From Streptomyces sp. NBC_00525 (lineage in GTDB: Bacteria; Actinomycetota; Actinomycetes; Streptomycetales; Streptomycetaceae), in assembly GCF_036346595.1 (NCBI RefSeq), contig NZ_CP107834.1, positions 4,340,001-4,404,000 on the forward strand: a stretch of DNA of 64,000 nucleotides, read 5' to 3'. Shown in pieces: positions 9,561-16,902 of the stretch (its first letter is position 1; each line of letters opens with the position of its first letter). A model generated the notes under the pieces. That model was not told where the DNA came from and did not search any database. It was given only the letters and a program-made list of their open reading frames with translations. A program made the position numbers and the translations under genes.

Positions 9561-10315
9561 GCCAGACCGTCGACCGGGCACTGAGCATCCTGCCGCTCCT
9601 CGCCCAGGGGCCCGCCGACCTCGGACGGGTCGCCGACCGCCTCGGCGTGCACAAGTCCACCGCGCTGCGCCTGCTCCGTACGCTCCACGAGCACGGGCTC
9701 GTCTACCGCCAGCAGGACCAGCGCTACCGCCTGGGCGCCCGGCTGTTCGCGCTGGCGCAGGAGGCCGTCGAGAACCTCGACGTACGCGAGATCGCCCACC
9801 CCCACCTCGTCGCGCTCAACGAGAACTGCGGACACACCGTCCACCTCGCCGTGTACGAGGAGAACGAGGTCCTCTACATCGACAAGGTCGAGAGCCGCTA
9901 CCCGGTCCGCATGTACTCGCGGATCGGCAAGCCCGTCGCGATCACCGTCGCCGCCGTGGCCAAGCTGCTCCTCGCCGACCTGAGCGAACCCGAGCGGCGC
10001 GCCATCGCCGACAAGCTCGACTACCCCATGTACACGCCCCGTTCGACGCCCGGCGCCGCCGCGTTCCTCAAGGAGCTGGCCGCCGTACGCGAACAGGGCT
10101 GGGCCACCGACCTCGGCGGCCACGAGGAGTCCATCAACTGCGTCGGCGCCCCCATTCGCGGCGCGGACGGGCGCGTCGTCGCCGCCATGTCGGTCTCCGC
10201 GCCGAACGTGGTGGTCACGGCCGAGGAACTCCTCACCCTGCTCCCCCTGGTCCGTCGCACCGCCGACACCATCAGCCGGGAGTACTCCGGCAGCAACCTA
10301 CCCAAGAAGGCCTGA
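9557..10315 (+). CDS. IclR-family transcriptional regulator
   Basis: 252-residue regulator with an N-terminal winged helix-turn-helix (QTVDRALSILPLLAQ, then VADRLGVHKSTALRLLRTL) and a C-terminal IclR effector domain (LNENCGHTVHLAVYEENEVLYIDKVES, and GAPIRGADGRVVAAMSVSAP). The ATG at 9557 overlaps the kinase stop. IclR proteins are usually local repressors or activators of catabolic operons controlled by an acid metabolite. Here it probably controls both arms of the divergent locus through the repeated elements at 8414-8448. Followed 6 bases later by the RidA gene. Confidence 0.93.
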   Translation: MSQTVDRALSILPLLAQGPADLGRVADRLGVHKSTALRLLRTLHEHGLVYRQQDQRYRLGARLFALAQEAVENLDVREIAHPHLVALNENCGHTVHLAVYEENEVLYIDKVESRYPVRMYSRIGKPVAITVAAVAKLLLADLSEPERRAIADKLDYPMYTPRSTPGAAAFLKELAAVREQGWATDLGGHEESINCVGAPIRGADGRVVAAMSVSAPNVVVTAEELLTLLPLVRRTADTISREYSGSNLPKKA

Positions 10316-10321
10316 ACCGCG

Positions 10322-10732
10322 ATGACCGAAAAGACCGCCCTCACCCCGAGCACCCACACCACCCCGCCGGCCAAGTTCTCGCACGGCGTGCGCAAGGGCA
10401 ACATCCTCCAGGTCGCCGGCCAGGTCGGCTTCCTGCCCGCCGTGGAGGGCCAGGCGCCCACCCCGGCCGGGCCCACCCTGCGCGAGCAGACCCTCCAGAC
10501 CTTCGCCAACGTCAAGGCGATCCTGGAGGAGGGCGGCGCGAGCTGGGACGACGTGATGATGATGCGCGTCTACCTCACCGATGTGGACCACTTCGCCGAG
10601 ATGAACGAGATCTACAACGCGTACTTCGCCGAGCAGGACCTGAAGCAGCCGCCCGCCGCGCGCACCACGGTCTACGTCGGCCTCCCCAAGGGCCTGCTCA
10701 TCGAGATCGACGCCCTCGCGGTCCTCGGCTGA
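10322..10732 (+). CDS. RidA family enamine/imine deaminase
   Basis: 136-residue RidA/YjgF/UK114 protein. RidA hydrolyses reactive enamine/imine products released by PLP dehydratases to the keto acid and ammonia. The family's substrate-carboxylate arginine is visible (Arg114 in PAARTTVYVG) together with the C-terminal glutamate in LIEIDALAVLG (Glu128). It is the last gene of the kinase-IclR-RidA operon. Its presence beside a fold-III PLP deaminase supports a pathway in which that enzyme releases an enamine intermediate. The start ATG lies 6 bases after the IclR stop. Confidence 0.92.
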   Translation: MTEKTALTPSTHTTPPAKFSHGVRKGNILQVAGQVGFLPAVEGQAPTPAGPTLREQTLQTFANVKAILEEGGASWDDVMMMRVYLTDVDHFAEMNEIYNAYFAEQDLKQPPAARTTVYVGLPKGLLIEIDALAVLG

Positions 10733-10762
10733 TCCGGTCGCTCACGCCCGGTCGGGTACGGG

Positions 10763-12973
10763 TCAGGCGGCCGAGGCGCAGATGATGCTGCGGCCCTGGT
10801 TGACCGACCAGTACCAGAACCGTTCGCCGGGCCCCGCCGGGCAGGTCCAGTCCTGGCCCGCCTTCGGGGCCCGGTAGAAGCCGGTGATCCGCAGAATCGA
10901 CTGGCCCGCCTTCGGCACCTTCGACGCGTCGCAGCGCCACACCACCGTCAGGTCCGCGTTGGTCTGCCCGTTCACCTTGGCCGGGAAGCACTGGCCCGCC
11001 CGGTAGACCCGGTCCAGGCACAGCGTCCGCGTGATCCCGTCGTCGCCCTCGCGGCTCCACCAGGTGAAACCCACCCCGGTGTCGCAGGAGCCGGAGGCAC
11101 CGGCCCGGGTGCTCACCCGGTTGACGTGCATGTACGCGTTCGAGGCGCTGCACCGCACCCGGACCGGGTGGTCGGCGCTCATGTTGCCGTAGCCGTCGTT
11201 GTACACGTCGAGGCAGTCGCCCGCGTGCACGGCGGCGAACGCCCGGTCCGTCGCGTCCATGGTCGGCGTGGGTGTCGGCGTCGGGGTGGGCGTGGGCGTC
11301 GGGGTCGTGTCGTCCGTATCGGTGTCCGAACCGGACGAGACCCGCTCCGTCGAGCCGCCCCCGCCGCTCCCGGTGTCCGGGTCGGTGCCCGTGCTGTCGT
11401 CGGCGTGCGTGTCGAGGCCACTGCCCGAGGTGACGGAGCCGGACGCGCTGCCCCCCGACGACGAACCGCCCCCGCCCGCCTTCTCCCACGGCTGCCATGT
11501 CAGCAGCCCGGCCACCACCACGAGCGCGACCAGCCAGCCCAGGACGGACGACGAGGAACCGGTGCGCGCGGGTGCGGGCTCCGGCACCGGGGTGGGCCGG
11601 GCGGCCCGCTCCGCGCGCTGCCGGGCCGCCCGTTCCCGGTCCGCGCGCTCGCGCTCGGCCCGTTCCCGCGCGGCGCGGGCCCTGGCGGCGCGCCCGGCCT
11701 CCTGGCGGGCCGCCTCCCGCCGCGCCGCCTCCTGCCGGGCGGCCTCGCGGCGGGCCGCCTCCACGCGCTCCCGTTCGGCCTGCCGCTCCGCCTCGGCCCG
11801 CTGCCGCTCCTCCCGGTCGGCCTGCCGGCGGGCCCGGATCTCGGCCTCCTCGCGCTCCGCCTGTTCGCGCTCGGCGCGCTGACGCTCGGCCAGCTGAGCC
11901 AGGGCCGCCATCTCGCGGCGGGTGCGGTCGCGGTCGGCCCTGGCCTGCCGCTCCGGTGAGTACACCAGGGTCGGCGGCGGCTGCGGGACGACACGGGTGC
12001 GCCGGGTGGTGGCCGGGGCCCGCGACGGGCCCGCGTCGCGGCCGCCCGCCGACTCCCGGCCGCCCGCCCACTCCCGGCCCTGCGCGGCGTACGCCTCGAT
12101 CAGCGCCGTCCAGCGCGGCGGCAGCCACCGGGCGCCGCTCGTCGTCGAGGGCTGCCCGGCCTGCTGCGCCCGGAAGCGGGCGAGTAACCCGGCGGGCGTC
12201 GGCCGGTGCCGGGGCTGGACGGCCAGGCACGGCCGGATCGTCTCGACCAGCTCCTTGGGCAGGCCGGTCAGGTCGAGCTCGCCGCGCTGCACCCGCGCCA
12301 GCAGCCGCAGCGTGTCGCCGTCGGCGCGGTAGGGCGCCCGGCCGGTGGCCAGCAGGAAGAGCGTGGCGCCCAGCGAGTACACGTCGGACGCGGCGGTGGA
12401 CTCCTCGCCGCGCGCCTGCTCCGGTGAGGTGAAGGCGATCGTGCCCAGGGTGAGGCCGGTCAGGGTGAGGTCGCTGGCGTGCGAGATGCCGAAGTCGATG
12501 ACCCGGGGCCCGTCCAGCGGCAGCAGCACGTTCTGCGGCTTCACGTCGCGGTGGACGATCCCCACCCCGTGCAGGGTGGCCAGGGCCTCGGCGGTGCCGG
12601 CCGCGATCCACCGTACGGCCGATGCGGGCAGCACCCCGCAGGAGCGCACCAGTTCGGAGAGCGGGGGCGCGGCGATGTAGTCGATGGCCATCCAGGGGCG
12701 CTCGGCGCGCGGATCGGCGTCCAGGACGCGGGCGGTGAAGGCGCTGTCCACGCGCTGGGCGACCGCCACCTCACGGGCGAAGCGCCGCCGGTCGGTGTCG
12801 CCGACCCGGCCCTCCGCGAGCAGCGTCTTGACGGCGACGAGCCCGCGGCCGTCGCCGCCGCGGGCCAGATAGATCCGGCCCATGCCGCCGGACGCCAGCC
12901 GCCCGAGCAGTCGGTACGGCCCGAGGGTCGCCGGATCGTCCCCGCCCAGCGCATCGATCCGCGCCCCGGCCAT
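10763..12973 (-). CDS. Membrane Ser/Thr protein kinase with extracytoplasmic C-terminal domain
   Basis: 736-residue PknB-type kinase. Kinase domain roughly residues 18-280: glycine loop LLGRLASGGMGRIYLA, VAVKTL (Lys49), HRDVKPQN and DFGISH. A long Arg/Glu/Ala-rich coiled-coil-like stretch follows, then one membrane helix (about 478-494, GWLVALVVVAGLLTW), a Ser/Gly/Asp linker, a Thr-Pro repeat (about 556-571) and a 150-residue outside domain with six or so cysteines that resembles LppU-like Streptomyces proteins (tentative). The ATG at 12973 is preceded by GGGAG; an upstream extension to 13162 lacks one. Codon 263 (12185-12187) is a TTA leucine codon, so translation should need the bldA tRNA. 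It probably senses a cell-wall or external signal; the ligand is unknown. Confidence 0.9.
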   Translation of the reverse strand: MAGARIDALGGDDPATLGPYRLLGRLASGGMGRIYLARGGDGRGLVAVKTLLAEGRVGDTDRRRFAREVAVAQRVDSAFTARVLDADPRAERPWMAIDYIAAPPLSELVRSCGVLPASAVRWIAAGTAEALATLHGVGIVHRDVKPQNVLLPLDGPRVIDFGISHASDLTLTGLTLGTIAFTSPEQARGEESTAASDVYSLGATLFLLATGRAPYRADGDTLRLLARVQRGELDLTGLPKELVETIRPCLAVQPRHRPTPAGLLARFRAQQAGQPSTTSGARWLPPRWTALIEAYAAQGREWAGGRESAGGRDAGPSRAPATTRRTRVVPQPPPTLVYSPERQARADRDRTRREMAALAQLAERQRAEREQAEREEAEIRARRQADREERQRAEAERQAERERVEAARREAARQEAARREAARQEAGRAARARAARERAERERADRERAARQRAERAARPTPVPEPAPARTGSSSSVLGWLVALVVVAGLLTWQPWEKAGGGGSSSGGSASGSVTSGSGLDTHADDSTGTDPDTGSGGGGSTERVSSGSDTDTDDTTPTPTPTPTPTPTPTMDATDRAFAAVHAGDCLDVYNDGYGNMSADHPVRVRCSASNAYMHVNRVSTRAGASGSCDTGVGFTWWSREGDDGITRTLCLDRVYRAGQCFPAKVNGQTNADLTVVWRCDASKVPKAGQSILRITGFYRAPKAGQDWTCPAGPGERFWYWSVNQGRSIICASAA
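11261..11308 (-). repeat. Degenerate hexanucleotide repeat encoding (Thr-Pro)n
   Basis: About eight 6-base units of the GTCGGC/GTGGGC type (plus strand) encode the Thr-Pro linker of the kinase. Such repeats are prone to length change between strains. Confidence 0.75.
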
Positions 12974-13099
12974 GTCACTCCCCCTGTCGCCCAGCATCGC
13001 GCCCCACCACGGTGCCACGTCGCGGCGCGGACAGTCAGCGATGAGGCAACTCCCGTACAGGACTGTTGCGTTACCGGTATCGAACGCCTTCCGGAAACG

Positions 13100-13161
13100 C
13101 AGCAGCGCCGCCGGGGGAGCGGCGGCGCTGCTGGTCGGGGCTGCCGGCGGAGAGGCCGGCA
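13100..13161 (-). terminator. Tandem hairpin terminators after the chitinase gene
   Basis: Two hairpins follow the chitinase stop in its direction of transcription. The first is TGCCGGC (13142-13148) with GCCGGCA (13155-13161). The second is a perfect 13-bp stem, CAGCAGCGCCGCC (13100-13112) with 13121-13133. Confidence 0.75.
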
Positions 13162-13169
13162 AGCGGTGG

Positions 13170-14894
13170 TTACGGCAGGTTGTGGACGTGCGGGCCGACC
13201 GCGTTCGACCAGGCGTTGCCGGCCGTGGCGTCCCAGTTGGTCGACCAGGTCATCGCACCGCGGAGACCGGGGTAGGTCTTCGACGGCTTGAAGTTGCCGC
13301 AGTTGGTGCCCTGGGTCAGGCAGTCCAGCGCCGCGTTCACGATCGACGGGGAGACGTAGCCGCTGCCCGCGCCGCGGGTGGAGGCGGGGACGCCGATGCC
13401 GACCTGCGACGGGTCGAGGCCGCCCTCCAGCTGGATGCAGGCGAGCGCGGTGAGGAAGTCCACCGAGCCCTGCGAGTAGACCTTGCCGTCACAGCCGAGC
13501 ATCGCGCCGCTGTTGTAGTACTGCATGTTGACGACGGTCAGGATGTCCTTGATGTTGAGCGCGGTCTTGAAGTACTCGCCACCGGTGGACTGCATGTCGA
13601 TGGTCTGCGGGGCCATCGTGATGACGAGGCCGGGGCCGGCCTTCTGCGACAGCGAACGCAGCGCCTTCGTCATGTACGTGGAGTTGAGGCCGTTCTCCAG
13701 GTCGATGTCGACGCCGTTGAAGCCGTACTCCTGGATCAGCGTGTACAGCGAGTTGGCGAAGTTGTTCGCGGACGCCTCGCTGTTGACCGAGACCGTGCCC
13801 TTCTCGCCGCCGACCGAGATGATGACGTTCTTGCCGGCCGCCTGCTTCGCCTTGATGTCGGCCTTGAACTGGGCGACGGTGTAGCCGTTCAGGCCGGCCG
13901 TGTCCAGGTTGAAGGTGACGGCACCCGGCGTGGACGTGGCGTCGGCGAAGGAGACCGCGATGATGTCGTAGTTCGCGGGCACGTCGCTGAGCTTCTGGAC
14001 GGTCGCGCCGTTGTTGAAGTTCTGCCAGTAGCCGGTCACCGCGTGCTTCGGCACCGAGGTGTCGGGGATCGTGCCCCCGTCCTTGGCGGTGCGGCCGCTG
14101 ACGGCCGCCGACTTCGCGGACTCGCCGGCCTTGTTGGTCGCGCTGACCGCGAACTGGTACGCCGTGTCCGCGGAGAGGCCGCTGATGGTCGCCGAGGTGC
14201 CGGTGGTGGTGGTGGCCTTCACGCCGTCCTTGTAGACGGTGTAGCCGGTCGCGCCGGACACCGCGTTCCAGGACAGGTTGATCGAGGAGGCGGTGGTGGA
14301 GCCGACCGCCAGTCCGGCCGGGGCGCCGGGGATCGTCGGGCCGGGCTCCTCGGTGCCGCCGCCGTCGGGGCCGGTGACCGCGAGGTCGTCCACGTAGTAG
14401 GCGGCCTGGCCGTACCAGCCGTGCGTGTACACGGTGACGGACGTGGTGTTGGCGCCGGTGGTGAAGCTGGTCTTCAGCTGGGTCCAGCCGGTGGAGCCCG
14501 GCGACCAGGTCGAGACGTCGGTGGTGCCGGTGCCGCTGGCGCCCAGGTAGGCGTAACCGCCCTGCACCCAGGAGCTGAGCTGGTACGTCGAGTTGGGCTT
14601 GACGGTGACGACCTGCGAGCACTTGGCGTTGTCCAGGCCGGCCGGGGAGGCCTTGAGCGCGGAGGTGCCGCCGTGCACGGGGGAGGAGACCGCGGCACCG
14701 GAGTTGCCGGTGCAGGTCCAGTTGGCGAGGCCGGACTCGAACCCGGCGTTCTTCGCGACGTTGATGTCGGCGGCCTCGGCGCTGGTGACGAGCCCGGTGA
14801 GGGTCAGCGCGCCGGCGGCCACAACGGCCATGGCGGAGCCGAGGACCGGGCGCGTACGCCGTCGTCTCGGGCTCGATGCGGGGGAACGATCCAC
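13170..14894 (-). CDS. Secreted GH18 chitinase with CBM and fibronectin III domains
   Basis: 574-residue extracellular chitinase that cleaves chitin beta-1,4 links. Order: basic signal peptide (RRRRTRPVLGSAMAVVAAG, cleavage near SAEA), a carbohydrate-binding jelly-roll (about 41-180, FESGLANWTCTG), one fibronectin III module (about 195-275) and the GH18 barrel (about 290-574). The active-site strand reads FNGVDIDLENG with catalytic Glu400 and Asp396/Asp398; the first Asp of the usual DxxDxDxE is Asn393. The GTG at 14894 has GGAGG six bases upstream, better than an ATG at 14978. The promoter contains a DasR-type operator, so it is probably repressed by DasR and induced by chitin-derived amino sugars. 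Two hairpins follow the stop. Confidence 0.92.
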   Translation of the reverse strand: MDRSPASSPRRRRTRPVLGSAMAVVAAGALTLTGLVTSAEAADINVAKNAGFESGLANWTCTGNSGAAVSSPVHGGTSALKASPAGLDNAKCSQVVTVKPNSTYQLSSWVQGGYAYLGASGTGTTDVSTWSPGSTGWTQLKTSFTTGANTTSVTVYTHGWYGQAAYYVDDLAVTGPDGGGTEEPGPTIPGAPAGLAVGSTTASSINLSWNAVSGATGYTVYKDGVKATTTTGTSATISGLSADTAYQFAVSATNKAGESAKSAAVSGRTAKDGGTIPDTSVPKHAVTGYWQNFNNGATVQKLSDVPANYDIIAVSFADATSTPGAVTFNLDTAGLNGYTVAQFKADIKAKQAAGKNVIISVGGEKGTVSVNSEASANNFANSLYTLIQEYGFNGVDIDLENGLNSTYMTKALRSLSQKAGPGLVITMAPQTIDMQSTGGEYFKTALNIKDILTVVNMQYYNSGAMLGCDGKVYSQGSVDFLTALACIQLEGGLDPSQVGIGVPASTRGAGSGYVSPSIVNAALDCLTQGTNCGNFKPSKTYPGLRGAMTWSTNWDATAGNAWSNAVGPHVHNLP

Positions 14895-15233
14895 TTGCTG
14901 CCTCCGGGGGGAGTCGGGGATGGCGGGGGGACGACACGGGGGGTGCCGGGGTGTGTGGAATCGAGGAACGGTGGCCACCGCTGGCCGATAAACTGGTCCA
15001 GACCAATCGAGTTGTCAAGACCTCTGGCAGTCTCCGGCCCTACGAGGAAGGCCGGTTTGCCCGAAGAGTGCGGTGGGAAGACCCCGTTTTCCTTGCCCCG
15101 CAAGCTTCTTGAAGGTGTTCTCTCGTCCTGCCGTACGTGGATAAAGTGCTCAGGCGGGAGCATCCGAGCGGAAGCACCCGGCAGGAGCGAGTGCGGCCGG
15201 CGGTACGCGGCGGCCCGAGGAACGGGGAACGGC
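14895..15233. promoter_or_regulatory. Divergent region, chitinase / Tad locus
   Basis: 339 bases between the chitinase GTG (minus) and the zinc-ribbon gene (plus). It holds the chitinase promoter with the DasR-type box (separate entry). No open frame here looks coding. Promoter elements for the Tad side are not evident. Confidence 0.6.
14994..15018 (-). promoter_or_regulatory. DasR-responsive element within the chitinase promoter
   Basis: TGGTCCAGACCA (14994-15005) is an inverted repeat matching 14 of 16 positions of the DasR dre consensus as I recall it (ACTGGTCTAGACCACT) when its flanks are included. On the minus strand a perfect -35 hexamer TTGACA (15013-15018 complement) lies just upstream, so the operator occupies the promoter spacer. 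DasR binding is inferred. Confidence 0.75.
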
Positions 15234-16088
15234 GTGCCGACAGCCATAGCAGTGACCGGTCCCGGCCTGGTCCTGCCGCCGCAGGACCAGCGGACGCCCC
15301 CCGCGGCCGTTCTGCGCTCCCCCGCCGAACAGCCGCTCGACCAGGCGCTGACCGATATGCAGATCCTCCTGGAGCAGCACGACCACGTCATCGCCGTCTA
15401 CCCGGCCGGCCTCCCCGTCGCCCACGAGCGCCGGCTGCACACCGTCCGCGCCATGCTGGAGAGCGACCGGATCGCCCTGCTCAAGTCCGACCTGCCGCCG
15501 CTCGGCGTGGCCGTCCTGGTGCGCCAGTTACGCCAGTTGTCCGTCTGCGACTTCAGTGCCGGAGTGGTCGCGTCCGCCGCCCGGCTGCTCTCCCACTACG
15601 TGTACGCCGGGGCGCTGCTCCACTCCGTGACCAGGCTGGACCGGGTGCCGGTCGGCCTGAAGTCGCACGCCAAGTCCTGGTTGCCAGGCTCGCAGTTCGC
15701 CGTCCTCGCCCACCCGCAGCCCCAGCTTGTGAGGGTCGGTACGGGCGAACTCGCCGGACCCCGGTTCGCCACCCAACTCGTCGTCGCGCGGGGCCAGTCC
15801 GCCTCGGAGTGGGTGACCGGGACGCTGGCCCCCGCCTGGCAGGTGGCGGCGGTCCACGAAGCGGTGCTGCCCGACGAGTCCGCCGCCTGGTGGGGCACGC
15901 CGAAACTGGTCGAGTTCGCGGCCTTCCTGCCCGACCTCTCGCTCATCCACCAACTGGTGTCCTCGGTGCGCCGAGAGGTCTGCACCTGGTGCGGGAACGA
16001 ACTCATCGGCGACCGCTGCGGCCTGTGCAACGCCCCGCTGAACCCGCCCGAGGAACGCAGCCGCGGCCCCGCCGCGCTGAACCCCTGA
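15234..16088 (+). CDS. Tad-locus protein with C-terminal zinc ribbon; TTA codon
   Basis: 284-residue cytosolic protein that I do not recognise by name; it is the first gene of the Tad pilus locus. There is no signal peptide or membrane helix. The N-terminal two thirds contain a helical stretch (LDQALTDMQILLEQHDHVIAV) and VRAMLESDRIALLKSDLPPLG. The C-terminus has a zinc ribbon, CTWCGNEL plus DRCGLCNAP (Cys250, 253, 262, 265). The GTG at 15234 is chosen by codon bias and a GGGGA upstream. Codon 99 (15528-15530) is TTA, predicting bldA dependence. The stop codon lies in a 21-bp tandem duplication. It could be a regulator or cytoplasmic cofactor of pilus assembly; that is inference from position. 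Confidence 0.8.
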   Translation: MPTAIAVTGPGLVLPPQDQRTPPAAVLRSPAEQPLDQALTDMQILLEQHDHVIAVYPAGLPVAHERRLHTVRAMLESDRIALLKSDLPPLGVAVLVRQLRQLSVCDFSAGVVASAARLLSHYVYAGALLHSVTRLDRVPVGLKSHAKSWLPGSQFAVLAHPQPQLVRVGTGELAGPRFATQLVVARGQSASEWVTGTLAPAWQVAAVHEAVLPDESAAWWGTPKLVEFAAFLPDLSLIHQLVSSVRREVCTWCGNELIGDRCGLCNAPLNPPEERSRGPAALNP

Positions 16089-16117
16089 CGGGAGACGCTG
16101 AATCCCTGACGGGAGAC
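16076..16117 (+). repeat. 21-bp tandem duplication spanning a stop codon
   Basis: Unit 1 (16076-16096) and unit 2 (16097-16117) differ at one base. The unit includes the last sense codons and the TGA of the zinc-ribbon gene, and because 21 is a multiple of three the second copy carries another in-frame TGA at 16107-16109. Confidence 0.9.
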
Positions 16118-16181
16118 CCCCGACCGCACCGCACCGCCCCGCCCGTCCCGGCCCCCAGATCCCAACGAGGTTGCCCCGCCC

Positions 16182-16895
16182 ATGAATGCACGGCAGCGCC
16201 GCGGCGTCATCCTGATCCTCCTGTCGGTCCTGTGCGCCCTAGGGGCCTTCGCCGGCGTGCTGTCGGTGATCGGTGACGTGAACTCCAAGGTCGGCCCCGA
16301 GGTCACCGCGTACCGGGTGAAGACCACCATCGAGCCCTACCGCCCCCTGGAGGCGGGCCAGTTCGAGAAGATCTCGATCCCCGAGCGCTGGCTCTCCGAG
16401 AACGCCGTCACCGACCTCTCCGCCCTGCGCGGCAAGATCGCCGTCACCGAACTCCACAAGGGCTCGCTCCTCCAGGACGACATGCTGGTCGACCGGCCCG
16501 CCCTGGAGAGCGGGCAGCAGGAGATCGCCATCATGATCGACGCGGAGACCGGCGTCGCCGGCAAGATCAGGCCGGGCAACCTCGTCAACATCTACGCCAC
16601 CTTCGCCGGCCGCACCGACCGGGAGAAGTCCACCTCGCGCGTCATCGTCGCCAACGCCAAGGTCATCGACGTCGGCCGGCTGACCTCGCTCGAACCCGAC
16701 GCGGACGACCGCGGCGCCGGCCCCACCGAGGCCGTGCCGATCACCTTCGCGCTGAACACCGACGACGCCCAGCGCGTGGCCTACGCGGAGTCCTTCGCCG
16801 AGCACGTCCGCCTCGCCCTGCTCCCCGACGGCAGCCGCGCCACCCTGCGCCCGGGCGAGGGCAGCTACAACCTCGACGAAGACAAGAACAAGTGA
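16182..16895 (+). CDS. cpaB: Flp pilus assembly protein CpaB/RcpC (SAF domain)
   Basis: 237-residue protein with one N-terminal membrane helix (GVILILLSVLCALGAFAGVL) and an SAF domain outside (residues about 40-110, YRPLEAGQFEKISIPERWLS and ALRGKIAVTELHKGSLL), then the RcpC-type beta domain (GKIRPGNLVNIYATF). CpaB proteins are periplasmic or envelope parts of Tad pili, thought to interact with wall or glycans. It is followed 7 bases later by the CpaE-like gene, so the two are cotranscribed. Length is somewhat shorter than proteobacterial RcpC, which fits the lack of an outer membrane. Confidence 0.88.
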   Translation: MNARQRRGVILILLSVLCALGAFAGVLSVIGDVNSKVGPEVTAYRVKTTIEPYRPLEAGQFEKISIPERWLSENAVTDLSALRGKIAVTELHKGSLLQDDMLVDRPALESGQQEIAIMIDAETGVAGKIRPGNLVNIYATFAGRTDREKSTSRVIVANAKVIDVGRLTSLEPDADDRGAGPTEAVPITFALNTDDAQRVAYAESFAEHVRLALLPDGSRATLRPGEGSYNLDEDKNK

Positions 16896-16902
16896 GGACC
16901 GG

